A stretch of 64,000 nt of DNA from Sulfurospirillum diekertiae (GCF_002309535.1 NZ_CP023275.1:496001-560000), one strand, 5' to 3'; shown: positions 38,972 through 47,398, counted from the first letter of the stretch. Notes: a model not told the origin generated them from the letters alone. Numbers and translations: made by a program.

Positions 38972-38983
38972 CTTACATGTAAA
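38972..38983. repeat. CTTACATGTAAA, one-mismatch copy at the ppk2 ribosome binding site
   Basis: On the minus strand it reads TTTACATGTAAGGAG. The departure from the perfect palindrome creates the AAGGAG site. Confidence 0.85.
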
Positions 38984-39060
38984 GAATCATAGAACCCAAA
39001 AAAGTCAAAAAGAACGTACGATCATTGTAACAAAATAGAGATCATTTTGGAGCTTTTACT

Positions 39061-39072
39061 TTTACATGTAAA
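39061..39072. repeat. TTTACATGTAAA palindrome, copy 13
   Basis: Five bases downstream of the stop of the membrane/kinase fusion gene. Confidence 0.95.
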
Positions 39073-39076
39073 GATT

Positions 39077-40363
39077 CTAGTGCGCAAAATCCTTCAGTAG
39101 CTCGATAATCTTTTGAGCTGCTTTTTCAGAACCGTACAAAGAAGCATCCAGCGTGACATGGTAGTTGGTTGCGTCTTTCCAATCGTGTTTGGTGTAGTGA
39201 AGGCAGTAATTGGCGCGATTTTTATCGGACATCTCTAAGTCTTTGTCGCTGCACGGTGGGGTGGCTTTGTATTTTTCATTGACTTTTGTTTTACGATACG
39301 CCATGTTGGCATGAATGAAAACATTGAAACAATTTGGGTCATCTTTTAAGATAAAATTAGCACAACGCCCGACAATCACACATGCATCTTTGGCGCAAAT
39401 ATCGCGGATAATCTTACTTTGCACCATAAACAAAACATCGGCAGGCGGAAGTTGGTCATCCACGTAGGCGTAGTTTTGTTCGTAGAGTTCATAAAGTAGT
39501 TCACTGGCTAAGTGTTGTTCGTTGGCTTGAATGTATTCCGCCGTGTAGCCCGTCTCTTCGGCGGTTAGTTTGATAAGCTCTTTATCGTAAAAAGGAATGC
39601 CAAGCTTTTGGGCGATCATCTCTCCTATCTCATGTCCGCCGCTACCGTACTCTCGTGAGATGGTAATGACCAGAGAATTGAGCGCTGCTTCTTGGGTGCT
39701 TTGAGTTTGAGGAGCGACATACGTCCCCAGCCATTGTTCGACAAACACCAATTTGGTGCTGTACAATTTAATCAACGCTCCAACAAGCAACGCCGCAACA
39801 ACACTGCCTTCGCGTATGCCCTCCAGGCGATTTAAAAAGGTAAACGAGCTGATGACACCAATGATGACCATCGAGCTGTCTAAACTGATTTTGACTTTAC
39901 CAAACTCTTTGTGGTACGTGTGCGAGATTGCAACCGCCAAACCATCGAGCGGTAAATAGGTCAGTTTTGTTTTTAAGAGTAAAAAAATGCCAAATGCCAA
40001 CACACTACACGCCGCTAAACACCAAAAAGCTTGTGCGACATACGACGTGGGGCTTAGCGAAGAGATCAGATGCATCGTCAAATCAATGCAGTACCCAAAA
40101 ACGATGACAGAAGGGAGTTGAACCAGTTGTGTCCATTGGTAGTTTTTGCGCAGAACCGCCATTTGCGAGGCAATAAAAACAAGGTTGAGCAAAATGGTCA
40201 ATTCGCCCAAACTAAGAGGCATCGTTAAGCTGTATACATACGGTACACACGAGATAGGCGAAACCCCAAGATTGGCTTTAACCGAGAGTGAGACACCTAA
40301 CGCCATAATGAATTGCCCTAAAATAAAAACGACAATTCGCTTCGTCATATTCAAATTTAGCAT
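39077..40363 (-). CDS. Fusion of a YczE/YitT-like membrane domain with a cytidylate-kinase-like domain
   Basis: 428 residues from ATG 40363, which has GGAAG 7 bases upstream; longer open frame upstream is ignored. Residues about 1-220 have five or more helices (VVFILGQFIMALGVSLSVKANLGVSP is the YczE-type opening). Residues about 230-428 form a P-loop kinase of the cytidylate-kinase-like family: ISREYGSGGHEIGEMIAQKLGIPFYDKEL, then VIVGRCANFIL and a lid with DKNRANYCLHYTKHDW. Neither substrate is known. The kinase glycine loop is GSGGHEIG rather than GxxGxGK, typical of this family. Confidence 0.85.
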   Translation of the reverse strand: MLNLNMTKRIVVFILGQFIMALGVSLSVKANLGVSPISCVPYVYSLTMPLSLGELTILLNLVFIASQMAVLRKNYQWTQLVQLPSVIVFGYCIDLTMHLISSLSPTSYVAQAFWCLAACSVLAFGIFLLLKTKLTYLPLDGLAVAISHTYHKEFGKVKISLDSSMVIIGVISSFTFLNRLEGIREGSVVAALLVGALIKLYSTKLVFVEQWLGTYVAPQTQSTQEAALNSLVITISREYGSGGHEIGEMIAQKLGIPFYDKELIKLTAEETGYTAEYIQANEQHLASELLYELYEQNYAYVDDQLPPADVLFMVQSKIIRDICAKDACVIVGRCANFILKDDPNCFNVFIHANMAYRKTKVNEKYKATPPCSDKDLEMSDKNRANYCLHYTKHDWKDATNYHVTLDASLYGSEKAAQKIIELLKDFAH

Positions 40364-40499
40364 AGTTGAGTCTTCCTTCATGAATGCAGTAGCGACAAAA
40401 AACGTTTTGAGGGTGCATGGGAGTGTTGAAATGAAGGAGAAACTATACTCCAAACTAAATTAGAGAAACAAAAGTTTTTTAAAGTAGATGCGTTTCATT

Positions 40500-40715
40500 T
40501 CACATCGAAATGGCTTCAACTTCGATGATTTCACCGCACGCTTCGATCTTTTCGCCTGCAACGATTTTCGCGCGCTTCCTCGTCTCTACTTCGCCGTTTC
40601 GCTTTACTTGTCCCTCTTCGATGAGCATCTTCGCTTGCGCACCACTTTCGGCTACGCCAGTGACTTTAAGCAGTTTAAACAATTCGATAAAATCTTCTTC
40701 TAATTCAAATGTCAT
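40500..40715 (-). CDS. S4-domain RNA-binding protein (YbcJ-like)
   Basis: 71 residues made almost entirely of an S4 RNA-binding fold: ELFKLLKVTGVAESGAQAKMLIEEGQVKRNGEVETRKRAKIVAGE. Similar stand-alone S4 proteins (YbcJ type) are thought to bind rRNA or stalled ribosomal RNA, but their role is not settled. It is transcribed leftward, opposite to petA, and lies 136 bp upstream of the membrane/kinase fusion gene in the same direction. Confidence 0.88.
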   Translation of the reverse strand: MTFELEEDFIELFKLLKVTGVAESGAQAKMLIEEGQVKRNGEVETRKRAKIVAGEKIEACGEIIEVEAISM

Positions 40716-40756
40716 TTTTATTCCTTTGTTGATGTGAAATCATATCCGAATCCATC

Positions 40757-40768
40757 TTTACATGTAAT
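40757..40768. repeat. TTTACATGTAAT, one-mismatch copy
   Basis: In the divergent spacer between the S4 gene and petA. Confidence 0.85.
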
Positions 40769-40801
40769 CCTTCTCAAACCTCTATTGATGAAAGTTTTTG
40801 G

Positions 40802-40807
40802 TAAAAT
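40802..40807 (+). promoter_or_regulatory. Probable -10 box of the Rieske/cytochrome b operon
   Basis: TTTTTGGTAAAAT with a T-rich upstream stretch, 30 bp before petA. Confidence 0.5.
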
Positions 40808-40837
40808 AGTCACACGCAAAGTGGGGAATAAAGGAAA

Positions 40838-41344
40838 ATGGGAATGGATAGAAACCGAAGAGTGGTGAATTACTCGCTCTTAGCATTGACGGGAACGGGG
40901 ATGTATTTTAGTATCGGTACGATGTTCCAAACCTTAGAACCACCCAAAAAAGCGCGACTGGATGCGGCTACGTTTATTGATACGACGACATTACCCTTGA
41001 ATGAAATCTCCTATTTTATGTGGCAGAAAAAACCGCTTTTTATTCTTAAAAAAGATGCTTCGATGACGCTTGATAAAAAGCGCGACATTCACATTGGTGA
41101 GTATTATTACACCTTAATGATTGGGATTTGCACGCATTTAGGCTGTGTGCCAAAGTACGATGCGAGCGTTAAACGTTTTATTTGTCCCTGTCATAATGGG
41201 CAGTTTGACTCCAATGGCAACGCCCTTGCGAGTCCTGTGAGCAAGCCCTTGGTGATTCCGCCGTTTAAACTAAACGGTGAGGTGATTATCGTCGGTGAAG
41301 TGGGCGAGGCGTACCTTCAACTCATGGAGGAAGCCAAGGCATGA
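40838..41344 (+). CDS. petA: Rieske iron-sulfur protein of a cytochrome bc-type complex
   Basis: 168 residues. An N-terminal twin-arginine-like, membrane-anchoring segment (RNRRVVNYSLLALTGTGMYFSIG) is followed by the [2Fe-2S] motifs CTHLGC and CPCHNGQFD, with both Cys and both His ligands. It takes electrons from (mena)quinol at the outer face of the inner membrane. It overlaps the cytochrome b gene by ATGA. The GTMFQTLEPPKKA hinge follows the anchor. It is the first of three coupled genes. Confidence 0.95.
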   Translation: MGMDRNRRVVNYSLLALTGTGMYFSIGTMFQTLEPPKKARLDAATFIDTTTLPLNEISYFMWQKKPLFILKKDASMTLDKKRDIHIGEYYYTLMIGICTHLGCVPKYDASVKRFICPCHNGQFDSNGNALASPVSKPLVIPPFKLNGEVIIVGEVGEAYLQLMEEAKA

Positions 41345-42501
41345 ATCTAAGACTGAAGAACTTCAATATTTTACTCTACACGGGCGCCATCATGGTGGTT
41401 TTGTGCCTGTTGCTATTGTGCTCAGGCATTTTCCTTGCGATGCATTACATTCCTGATGCGGATAAAGCTTTTGAGAGTGTTCATACCACGATTATGCAAG
41501 AGGTCAATTACGGTTGGTTGTGGCGCAAAATCCACGCGGTTGGCTCAACGTTTTTCTTTTTACTGCTGTACATTCACCTCTTAGGCATGCTCTATTTTGG
41601 GTTTTACAAACACGGCAAAACGAAGTATTGGTACAGTGGCATGGTACTTTATTTTTGTTGTATGGTCATCGGGTTTACGGGTTATGTGCTTCCGATGGGA
41701 CAGATGAGTTACTGGGCGGCGCAAGTCATCACCAGTTTATTAGAGTACATACCAGGAGCAGGTGAGGACATCGTACTGTGGGTACGAGGTGATTTTAGCG
41801 TGAGTGGCATTACGTTACTGCGCTTTTACACTTTGCACATTGTGGTGATGCCTTTACTGATTAGTCTGATGATTTTGGTGCATACGGATTTTGTGAAATG
41901 GTACGCCACGACAAAGCTTTCATGGAACCGCAAAGGCTTACATGTCTGCAAAGAAGAGCGTTTTAGTAAACGCGACATCAATCTCAAAGAGCCAAAACCA
42001 TTTTTCTCCAATGCTGTTTTAAAGCCACTACTGGCGTGTACGCTCTTTTTGGTACTCTTTTTTTATTGCGCTTTTTTTCACGATGAAATAGCGTTTGATG
42101 CGCTCAATCTCACCCCTGCCAATCCAAGCGATACGCCTGCTCATATCTATCCTGAGTGGTATTTTTTATGGATGTTGCAACTGTTGAAAAGCTTTTTCTT
42201 TGACATCGGCATGATCAAAGGCTCATACATCGGCATGGCGTCTTTGGTGGTGGTCAATGTCGGGTTTTTACTGATGCCCCTTCTTGATCGAAACCCTCGT
42301 CGCATTCCCGCGCATCAGCGTCCGTACTTTTTGGTGTGGTTTTGGGCGTTGGTCATCTCTTTGATAGGACTTACGATTCTTGGAAAACTGCCGAGTTCGA
42401 CGCTGACTTTGTGGGTTGGATTGTTCTTCTCCACGGTGCTGATGGCACTTTTTTTCATCTTGCCGTTTCTCTCCAAAAAGGAGTCTCATGCCAAATCTTA
42501 A
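41341..42501 (+). CDS. petB: Cytochrome b of a bc-type complex (N- and C-terminal halves fused)
   Basis: 386 residues with eight or so membrane helices. Haem-ligand histidines lie in RKIHAVGSTFFFLLLYIHLLGM and RFYTLHIVVMPLLISLMILVHTDF. The quinol-site motif is PEWYFLWMLQLLK. The second half (subunit IV-like) is fused, as in bc1 rather than b6f. The next gene starts 14 bp inside its end. No cytochrome c gene follows, which is unusual for this operon type. Confidence 0.95.
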   Translation: MNLRLKNFNILLYTGAIMVVLCLLLLCSGIFLAMHYIPDADKAFESVHTTIMQEVNYGWLWRKIHAVGSTFFFLLLYIHLLGMLYFGFYKHGKTKYWYSGMVLYFCCMVIGFTGYVLPMGQMSYWAAQVITSLLEYIPGAGEDIVLWVRGDFSVSGITLLRFYTLHIVVMPLLISLMILVHTDFVKWYATTKLSWNRKGLHVCKEERFSKRDINLKEPKPFFSNAVLKPLLACTLFLVLFFYCAFFHDEIAFDALNLTPANPSDTPAHIYPEWYFLWMLQLLKSFFFDIGMIKGSYIGMASLVVVNVGFLLMPLLDRNPRRIPAHQRPYFLVWFWALVISLIGLTILGKLPSSTLTLWVGLFFSTVLMALFFILPFLSKKESHAKS

Positions 42502-42760
42502 AATATTTGCAGCCATCGTTGTATGTGTTTTCGTTCTCGTTGTCGGGCTTGAGTGGTTACCCAAACAGTATGCCACACAAACAAGCGCCATTGTGACGGA
42601 GCAAACACTAAAGGCTCCAACGAATGAAGAAAAAGCGATTTATGAAAAAGAGATGAGCAGACGTGATGTGATCGGGTACAGCATCGTGGGGTACTTTTTG
42701 TTACTCTCAGCATTGCTATACTTTAAAATTTTGCTACAACGCTCCAAGCCAACGGAGTAA
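42488..42760 (+). CDS. Small two-helix membrane protein in the position of cytochrome c1
   Basis: 90 residues with two membrane helices (FAAIVVCVFVLVVGLEW and VIGYSIVGYFLLLSALLYF) and a charged loop between them (EEKAIYEKEMSRRD). There is no CxxCH haem motif. It overlaps petB and is therefore made with the complex, probably as a small structural subunit or an assembly factor. I do not recognise the family. The palindrome follows its stop. Confidence 0.8.
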   Translation: MPNLKIFAAIVVCVFVLVVGLEWLPKQYATQTSAIVTEQTLKAPTNEEKAIYEKEMSRRDVIGYSIVGYFLLLSALLYFKILLQRSKPTE

Positions 42761-42768
42761 CGAAACGC

Positions 42769-42780
42769 TTTACATGTAAA
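42769..42780. repeat. TTTACATGTAAA palindrome, copy 14
   Basis: Between the convergent small membrane protein and hemJ; dyad extended with C...G. Confidence 0.95.
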
Positions 42781-42782
42781 GA

Positions 42783-43298
42783 TTAGGGCTTCTTTTTTCC
42801 ATCCAAAATCACGTCGATAATCATGGCAAAGATGCCTAAGGTAATCAGTGTAAAAGCCCATGAAAAGCTCTTTGTGACCACATACCCGACAATCAAAATA
42901 GCCAATGCCGTCGGGACTTCGTTGTAGGCTCTGAAAAATTTGCCACTTTTGGTGCAGGTATCATGGGCAAGCTCTAGGCGGTACTTTTCCAGCGAAAAAG
43001 AGTAGAGTGCAAGGGTAATGAGTACAGTAAATTTCGCATAAATCCACCCACCACTTGAGAGCAGTTGAGGGTCAATTAAAATCATGCCAAGTCCACTAGC
43101 AAGGGTTGCCCAAAAGGCAGGAAGCCCAATGTATTTATAAATCTTGTACTCTTGAATTTTCACCACTTCCACAAACGCTTTTTTTTCGGCATATTCGACA
43201 TGATACACAAAAAGCCGTGGCAAATAAAACAACATCGCCATCCACGACATTAACGCGATAACGTGAAATGCAAGCAACCATTTATAGTGATCCACCAT
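42783..43298 (-). CDS. hemJ: Protoporphyrinogen oxidase HemJ
   Basis: 171 residues, four or five membrane helices. The N-terminal family block is LAFHVIALMSWMAMLFYLPRLFVYHVEYA with the conserved His, and the helix with the conserved Lys is WIYAKFTVLI. HemJ (formerly UPF0093) oxidises protoporphyrinogen IX in haem synthesis in many Gram-negatives lacking HemG/HemY. It converges on the cytochrome b operon, a fitting neighbour. Single-gene unit here. Confidence 0.92.
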   Translation of the reverse strand: MVDHYKWLLAFHVIALMSWMAMLFYLPRLFVYHVEYAEKKAFVEVVKIQEYKIYKYIGLPAFWATLASGLGMILIDPQLLSSGGWIYAKFTVLITLALYSFSLEKYRLELAHDTCTKSGKFFRAYNEVPTALAILIVGYVVTKSFSWAFTLITLGIFAMIIDVILDGKKKP

Positions 43299-43355
43299 TT
43301 ATCCTTTGACATTTTACAGACGTATTATAACACCAAAAACTTACCCTAAACTGCC

Positions 43356-43367
43356 TTTACATGTAAT
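43356..43367. repeat. TTTACATGTAAT, one-mismatch copy
   Basis: In the divergent spacer between hemJ and the DEAD-box helicase gene. Confidence 0.85.
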
Positions 43368-43432
43368 CCTTAAAACCTCCCCTAAAGTGAAACTATTCTA
43401 CAATGACGAAAAGACTCAAAGGATGCCAGCCC

Positions 43433-44674
43433 ATGCCATTTTCCACGCTCAAACTCTGCCCACAAATTCTCCAAGCACTGAGTGAAGTAGGACATACCAC
43501 TCCCACGCCGATTCAAAAAAAAGTGATTCCGCTTGTGTTGAAACGTAAAGATGTTTTGGCGAGGGCGCAAACGGGTAGTGGCAAGAGTGCTTCGTTTGTC
43601 CTGCCGATGTTAGAGCTTTGGAGTGCGAACAAAGGCGAGGGAAAAGCGAAGATCAAGGCATTGGTTTTAACGCCCACCAGAGAGCTGACCGTGCAAGTCG
43701 CTGAAGCGTTTACTACCTTTGGAAAATTTTTACATGTAAAGCCAAAGGTGGTGAGTGTCATCGGTGGCGAGAAGATCGGCGAGCAACTTTTTGACATCCA
43801 ACAAGGGTGCGACATCGTAGTCGCAACATCGGGTCGTTTGCTTGACATCATGAGCAAAAAGCAGATCAATCTCTCCAGTGTGGAGTTCTTTGTGCTTGAT
43901 GAAGCGGACAAGATGCTTGACCTTGGTTTTGAGCAAGAGTTAAGTTCCATTCTAGAAGCCTTACCAAAAGAACGCCAAAATCTTCTTTTCTCCGCGACGT
44001 ATCCCGAAAAGATGCAAACCATTGCTTCTAAAATAACCAAAAGTGCCGTGGAAGTGAGCATCGAAGCTGAAGCGCCAACGGTGGAACTGATCAAACAACG
44101 AGCTATTGAAGTCAATAAAGAGAACCGTGCTCCACTGTTGCGTCAGTTACTGCGTGAAAACAAATGGGAACTCGTCTTAGTTTTTATGGCAAACAAACGC
44201 GCTGCCGATAATATCGCTGTGAAGTTTCGCAAACATGGTTTTTTAGCCGAATCGTTTCATGGCGACCTCATTCAAGAAGACAGAGCGTGGACGTTGAAGT
44301 CGTTTAAAGAGCGCAAGATTCGCGTTTTGTTTGCCACGGACATCGCTTCACGTGGACTGGATATTGATGATGTGAGTTGTGTCATTAACTTTGATTTACC
44401 GCGTGCAACCGAAGACTACATCCACCGCATCGGACGAACAGGGCGTGCGGGGAAAGAGGGTGTGGCGATCTCATTTATCGACCATGAGGACAAAGCACAT
44501 TTTGCGTTGATCGAAAAACGTTGTGGCATAAAACTTAAAAAAGAGCAGATCAAAGGCTTTGAGCTTGAAGGTGAGGCACCTCAAAAAGAGAAAGGGAGCG
44601 CGCCCATCAAAGGCAAACGTAAAAGTAAAAAAGACAAGTTAAGAGAGCAAGCGGCTTGCAAACCTGCTCTTTAA
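43433..44674 (+). CDS. DEAD-box RNA helicase (RhlE-like)
   Basis: About 413 residues. All core motifs are visible: Q-motif region PTPIQKKVIP, motif I AQTGSGKS, Ia PTREL, II DEAD, III SAT (LLFSATYPE), IV VFMANKRAAD, V ATDIASRGLD and VI HRIGRTGRAG. The basic C-terminus (PIKGKRKSKKDKLRE) helps RNA binding. I prefer ATG 43433 with AAAGGA upstream; ATG 43403 lacks a site. It probably remodels ribosomal or messenger RNA. It holds one palindrome copy read as FLHVKPK. Confidence 0.95.
   Translation: MPFSTLKLCPQILQALSEVGHTTPTPIQKKVIPLVLKRKDVLARAQTGSGKSASFVLPMLELWSANKGEGKAKIKALVLTPTRELTVQVAEAFTTFGKFLHVKPKVVSVIGGEKIGEQLFDIQQGCDIVVATSGRLLDIMSKKQINLSSVEFFVLDEADKMLDLGFEQELSSILEALPKERQNLLFSATYPEKMQTIASKITKSAVEVSIEAEAPTVELIKQRAIEVNKENRAPLLRQLLRENKWELVLVFMANKRAADNIAVKFRKHGFLAESFHGDLIQEDRAWTLKSFKERKIRVLFATDIASRGLDIDDVSCVINFDLPRATEDYIHRIGRTGRAGKEGVAISFIDHEDKAHFALIEKRCGIKLKKEQIKGFELEGEAPQKEKGSAPIKGKRKSKKDKLREQAACKPAL
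43729..43740. repeat. TTTACATGTAAA palindrome, copy 15 (inside the DEAD-box gene)
   Basis: Read as LHVK. Confidence 0.95.
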
Positions 44675-44697
44675 ATCTTTACATGTAAAGATTTTTA
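44673..44697. terminator. Terminator-like 22-bp palindrome between convergent genes
   Basis: AAATCTTTA-CATG-TAAAGATTT with a T-run on the plus side: a 9-bp stem with a CATG loop between the helicase stop and the YcaO stop. Confidence 0.5.
44678..44689. repeat. TTTACATGTAAA palindrome, copy 16
   Basis: Core of the 22-bp palindrome at 44673-44694. Confidence 0.95.
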
Positions 44698-46317
44698 AGC
44701 GACGATAGACGCCTTCTTAACTTCGAGCCTATCGTACATATCGAGGATATTGACATAGTGCTGGTGCAAGCTAACGTCGATGAGGTAGGCTTTACCATCT
44801 AAGATGTTCACTGCGTGTTCAACGTTTTCTTTACCAAAAATGTCCCATAGGGCACTTTCATATTCACTCCAGATAAGATTTTGTCCCCTTAACGAGAGGA
44901 TTTCACACAGAAGTTTGCTCATAGGATTTTGACTAAAGCCAAGGAGCATGTGTGCCTCTTCGTAATTTTCCAAAAGGAGATTGACTTGTGCTTTAAGGTC
45001 AATCATCTGAAAATTTTGCTCAAAAATAACACCGATGTATTTTTCCATATTGAGTGAATCTTCTAATGGCTCAATGGTTTCTAAAAGCGTTTCGTGATTT
45101 TCTTCTTTGAAGTTCAGCACTGCATGACGGATGAATTTCCCACAGTTACGATTTTGGTAGACCATATCGTCGATAGGATAGACCTCAGAAATACTTGGCA
45201 CAATCATGTGGCATGAGTAAAAGTCTAAATAAGTGTATTCACGTAGGTAAATCTCTTTGTTCATAGATTTGACGATGTTGCACAAGAAGGCGTACTCCGC
45301 TTCGCTTCCCTCGTCCTTATACTTCCATGGAGCATATTCAAAACTTTTGGTTGCATTTAAAAAGCCAAAGCCTATTTTTCCGTTAGAATCGATGAAGTGT
45401 GCTTCAAGGTTAAACGTGTCTTCTACGATGCTCATGTCAAAGGTTGGCATCTCAAAAGCATCAAGGTTTTCAACACCTCTTCCTTGCATGAGTTCGCTCA
45501 TGGTGCGCTCTAGGCTTACTTCTAAAATGGGATGAGCACCAAATGAGACAAAGAGGGTGCCATTGCGTGGGTTGATGAGCGAGATAGCCGTTACGGGGAA
45601 TTTTCCACCCAAAGATGCATCCAGAATTTCAACAATGAAGCCTGCTTTTCTTAGTTCTATCACATCCGCATGCAGTTTCGGGAAAGTTGCGATGATACTC
45701 TCTGGATATATTGGAAGTGCATAACCATTTTTGATGATCTCAATTTTAGCATGACGTTCAAAGATTTCACTCAGAGCCTGAACTTTGGCTTCATCAGGCG
45801 TATTGCCACTGGCAAGTCCATTGCTGACGTAAAGATTGCTGAGGATATTTAAAGGAATGTAAACTTGCTCATTTCCAAAAAAGCTTTGAAACGGGAGTGC
45901 GACGATCTTATCGGTATAGTCGCTGTTAAAATCAACTAAGTCTTCGTTGCTCATTTCGTTGGATGGATTGTAGATTACATGTAAAGCAGGATTGAGGTAA
46001 TTTCCGCCAAATTCAAACACCTTTTGGTCTGGATAGTACGCACGATTGGGAAGGTGAAAGTCGATAAAACAGTTGTTGGTTTGAAGGCGCTCGATGTACT
46101 CACCCAGCGCGCTTGCTTTCGACGCCCCTGAAAGGGTGCCTTTGCCATTAGAATAAATATGATTGGGGGCTTCGGTGGAAGCTAAGTTTACTGAGTAGCA
46201 GTTTTGAAGAGGATGCTTTTCTGTTGCAAAGGTAATGCCACACCTAAGGTCACTTAAGATGGTTTCCATTTTTAAAATAGAGACTTCGAGTGGGGCGTTT
46301 TTTGAGAGTATATTCAT
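44695..46317 (-). CDS. ycaO: YcaO-domain protein (E. coli YcaO type)
   Basis: 540 residues from ATG 46317, with AAGGA upstream; an open frame back to 46440 adds a hydrophobic stretch without homology. YcaO proteins use ATP to activate peptide backbone amides. The blocks NGKGTLSGASKASALGEYIERL, GNTPDEAKVQALSEIFERHAKIEI and AAISLI-like region with FGAHPILEVSLERTMSELMQGR match the E. coli YcaO group, which has a C-terminal extension and has been linked to RimO-dependent methylthiolation of S12. rimO is present in this window. No precursor peptide or dehydrogenase gene lies nearby, arguing against a peptide natural product. Confidence 0.9.
   Translation of the reverse strand: MNILSKNAPLEVSILKMETILSDLRCGITFATEKHPLQNCYSVNLASTEAPNHIYSNGKGTLSGASKASALGEYIERLQTNNCFIDFHLPNRAYYPDQKVFEFGGNYLNPALHVIYNPSNEMSNEDLVDFNSDYTDKIVALPFQSFFGNEQVYIPLNILSNLYVSNGLASGNTPDEAKVQALSEIFERHAKIEIIKNGYALPIYPESIIATFPKLHADVIELRKAGFIVEILDASLGGKFPVTAISLINPRNGTLFVSFGAHPILEVSLERTMSELMQGRGVENLDAFEMPTFDMSIVEDTFNLEAHFIDSNGKIGFGFLNATKSFEYAPWKYKDEGSEAEYAFLCNIVKSMNKEIYLREYTYLDFYSCHMIVPSISEVYPIDDMVYQNRNCGKFIRHAVLNFKEENHETLLETIEPLEDSLNMEKYIGVIFEQNFQMIDLKAQVNLLLENYEEAHMLLGFSQNPMSKLLCEILSLRGQNLIWSEYESALWDIFGKENVEHAVNILDGKAYLIDVSLHQHYVNILDMYDRLEVKKASIVA
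45974..45985. repeat. ATTACATGTAAA, one-mismatch copy (inside ycaO)
   Basis: Read on the minus strand as LHVI. Confidence 0.75.
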
Positions 46318-46446
46318 AATGTAATAATTCCTTTTGGGTGTAACGCAATGTCGAAAATTGGGTAAAATTAAGTAGATTAGGAAGGTAACAGGGAGGAAAT
46401 AGAAGTTATGAAAACTCCCATTTTGCCGAGTTAAAATCAATTCGAA

Positions 46447-46822
46447 TGGTGGAGCTGTGGGGGATTGAACCCCAGTCCAAAAATAGCCACCTATGACGTC
46501 TACATGCTTAGATATTGTTGATAGTGTTTAATTTTGCTTCGTACAACAATCAGAAAACTACGCAAAACGAGCCTTTAACTTCGCTGCATGTAAAGGCGTT
46601 CATGCAGTATATCTATCATAGCTATGATACTTCTCAATCCTCCTTAGATAGCATTAAAGGGAGAAGCAGTCCTTATGTATTAAACTTATGCAGCTAGTGC
46701 GTAAGCAGGACGATAGTTACTGTTGTTAGCAGTTATTGTTTGAAGGTTGTGTAACGGAAGACCCTCACTTCCGACATGCAGCCATAAGCTAAAACTACTC
46801 CTGTCGAAGCCATGTCAGCCCC
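46447..46822 (-). ncRNA. ssrA: Transfer-messenger RNA (tmRNA)
   Basis: One-piece tmRNA that rescues stalled ribosomes. The 5' end GGGGCTGACATGG (46822 down) pairs with the 3' end CAGCTCC-ACCA (ending 46447, CCA encoded). The T-arm is visible as GGGGTTCAATCCCCC. The tag reading frame, 46730-46686, gives ANNSNYRPAYALAA then TAA, close in form to the Campylobacter tag ending in AA. A -10-like TAAAAT lies at 46840-46835 on the minus strand. Confidence 0.95.
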
Positions 46823-46863
46823 ATTCGGAAACGGATTTTACCATAATAAACAAAAAACTTTGC

Positions 46864-46869
46864 TATAAT
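46864..46869 (+). promoter_or_regulatory. Extended -10 box of the 46895 lipoprotein gene
   Basis: TTTGCTATAAT, TGC-extended, 25 bp before the start. It is divergent from the tmRNA promoter. Confidence 0.6.
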
Positions 46870-46894
46870 CCGCAAAAATGTATAAGGATTTGTT

Positions 46895-47398
46895 TTGAAA
46901 AGATTGATATTGCCTCTTTGTGTAGTTCTCTTGTTTATGTTTATACAAGGTTGCGCACCAAAATCACCGCCTCCAGCATCAACACTTAAAACCTATAATA
47001 CTGAAAAAGAGACAACTAACCCAAAACTCACTAAGCTGGTTGGTAAAAATTACATCAAGGGTATTGTTCGCACTTTGAAACAAGAAGCGAATTCGTCAAT
47101 GTGGAATTATGAAATTGATGGTATTGATAAAACCAATGGAAAATTATCTTATGTAAACTTCGATCATAAATCCGTGCTCGCCAACGAAGGAGATCTTGTC
47201 TATGCTTCTTTTGATGGTATGCATTTAACAGAGATGTTTGTAATCAAAGCAGTCAAAAATACGACCTATACACCGCCTTTAAAGAAAAAAAGTTCAGCTA
47301 AAAAGAGTAGCAGTGATGATGATGGCGGAGCTGGTAAACGTGATAAAGCACATCAAGTGATTGGTGTTCCACAAGAAGAGTCTATTAAATTAAATTAA
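46895..47398 (+). CDS. Lipoprotein of unknown function
   Basis: 167 residues from TTG 46895. Signal peptide with lipobox FIQGC (Cys20). A small strand-rich domain follows (about 45-125, GKNYIKGIVRTLKQEANSSMWNYEIDGID, LANEGDLVYASFDG), and a Lys/Ser-rich, probably disordered tail (KKKSSAKKSSSDDDGG). I do not recognise the family. It is followed by a hairpin terminator and converges on a histidine kinase gene. Confidence 0.85.
   Translation: MKRLILPLCVVLLFMFIQGCAPKSPPPASTLKTYNTEKETTNPKLTKLVGKNYIKGIVRTLKQEANSSMWNYEIDGIDKTNGKLSYVNFDHKSVLANEGDLVYASFDGMHLTEMFVIKAVKNTTYTPPLKKKSSAKKSSSDDDGGAGKRDKAHQVIGVPQEESIKLN

Noticed and set aside
43513-44115. 200-residue open frame antisense to the DEAD-box helicase
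   Set aside because: The sense frame carries all helicase motifs; the antisense product has Ser/Thr-rich shadow composition.
44695-46317. YcaO as part of an azoline peptide biosynthesis cluster
   Set aside because: No precursor peptide, E1-like partner, dehydrogenase or exporter lies nearby, and the sequence matches the E. coli YcaO group.
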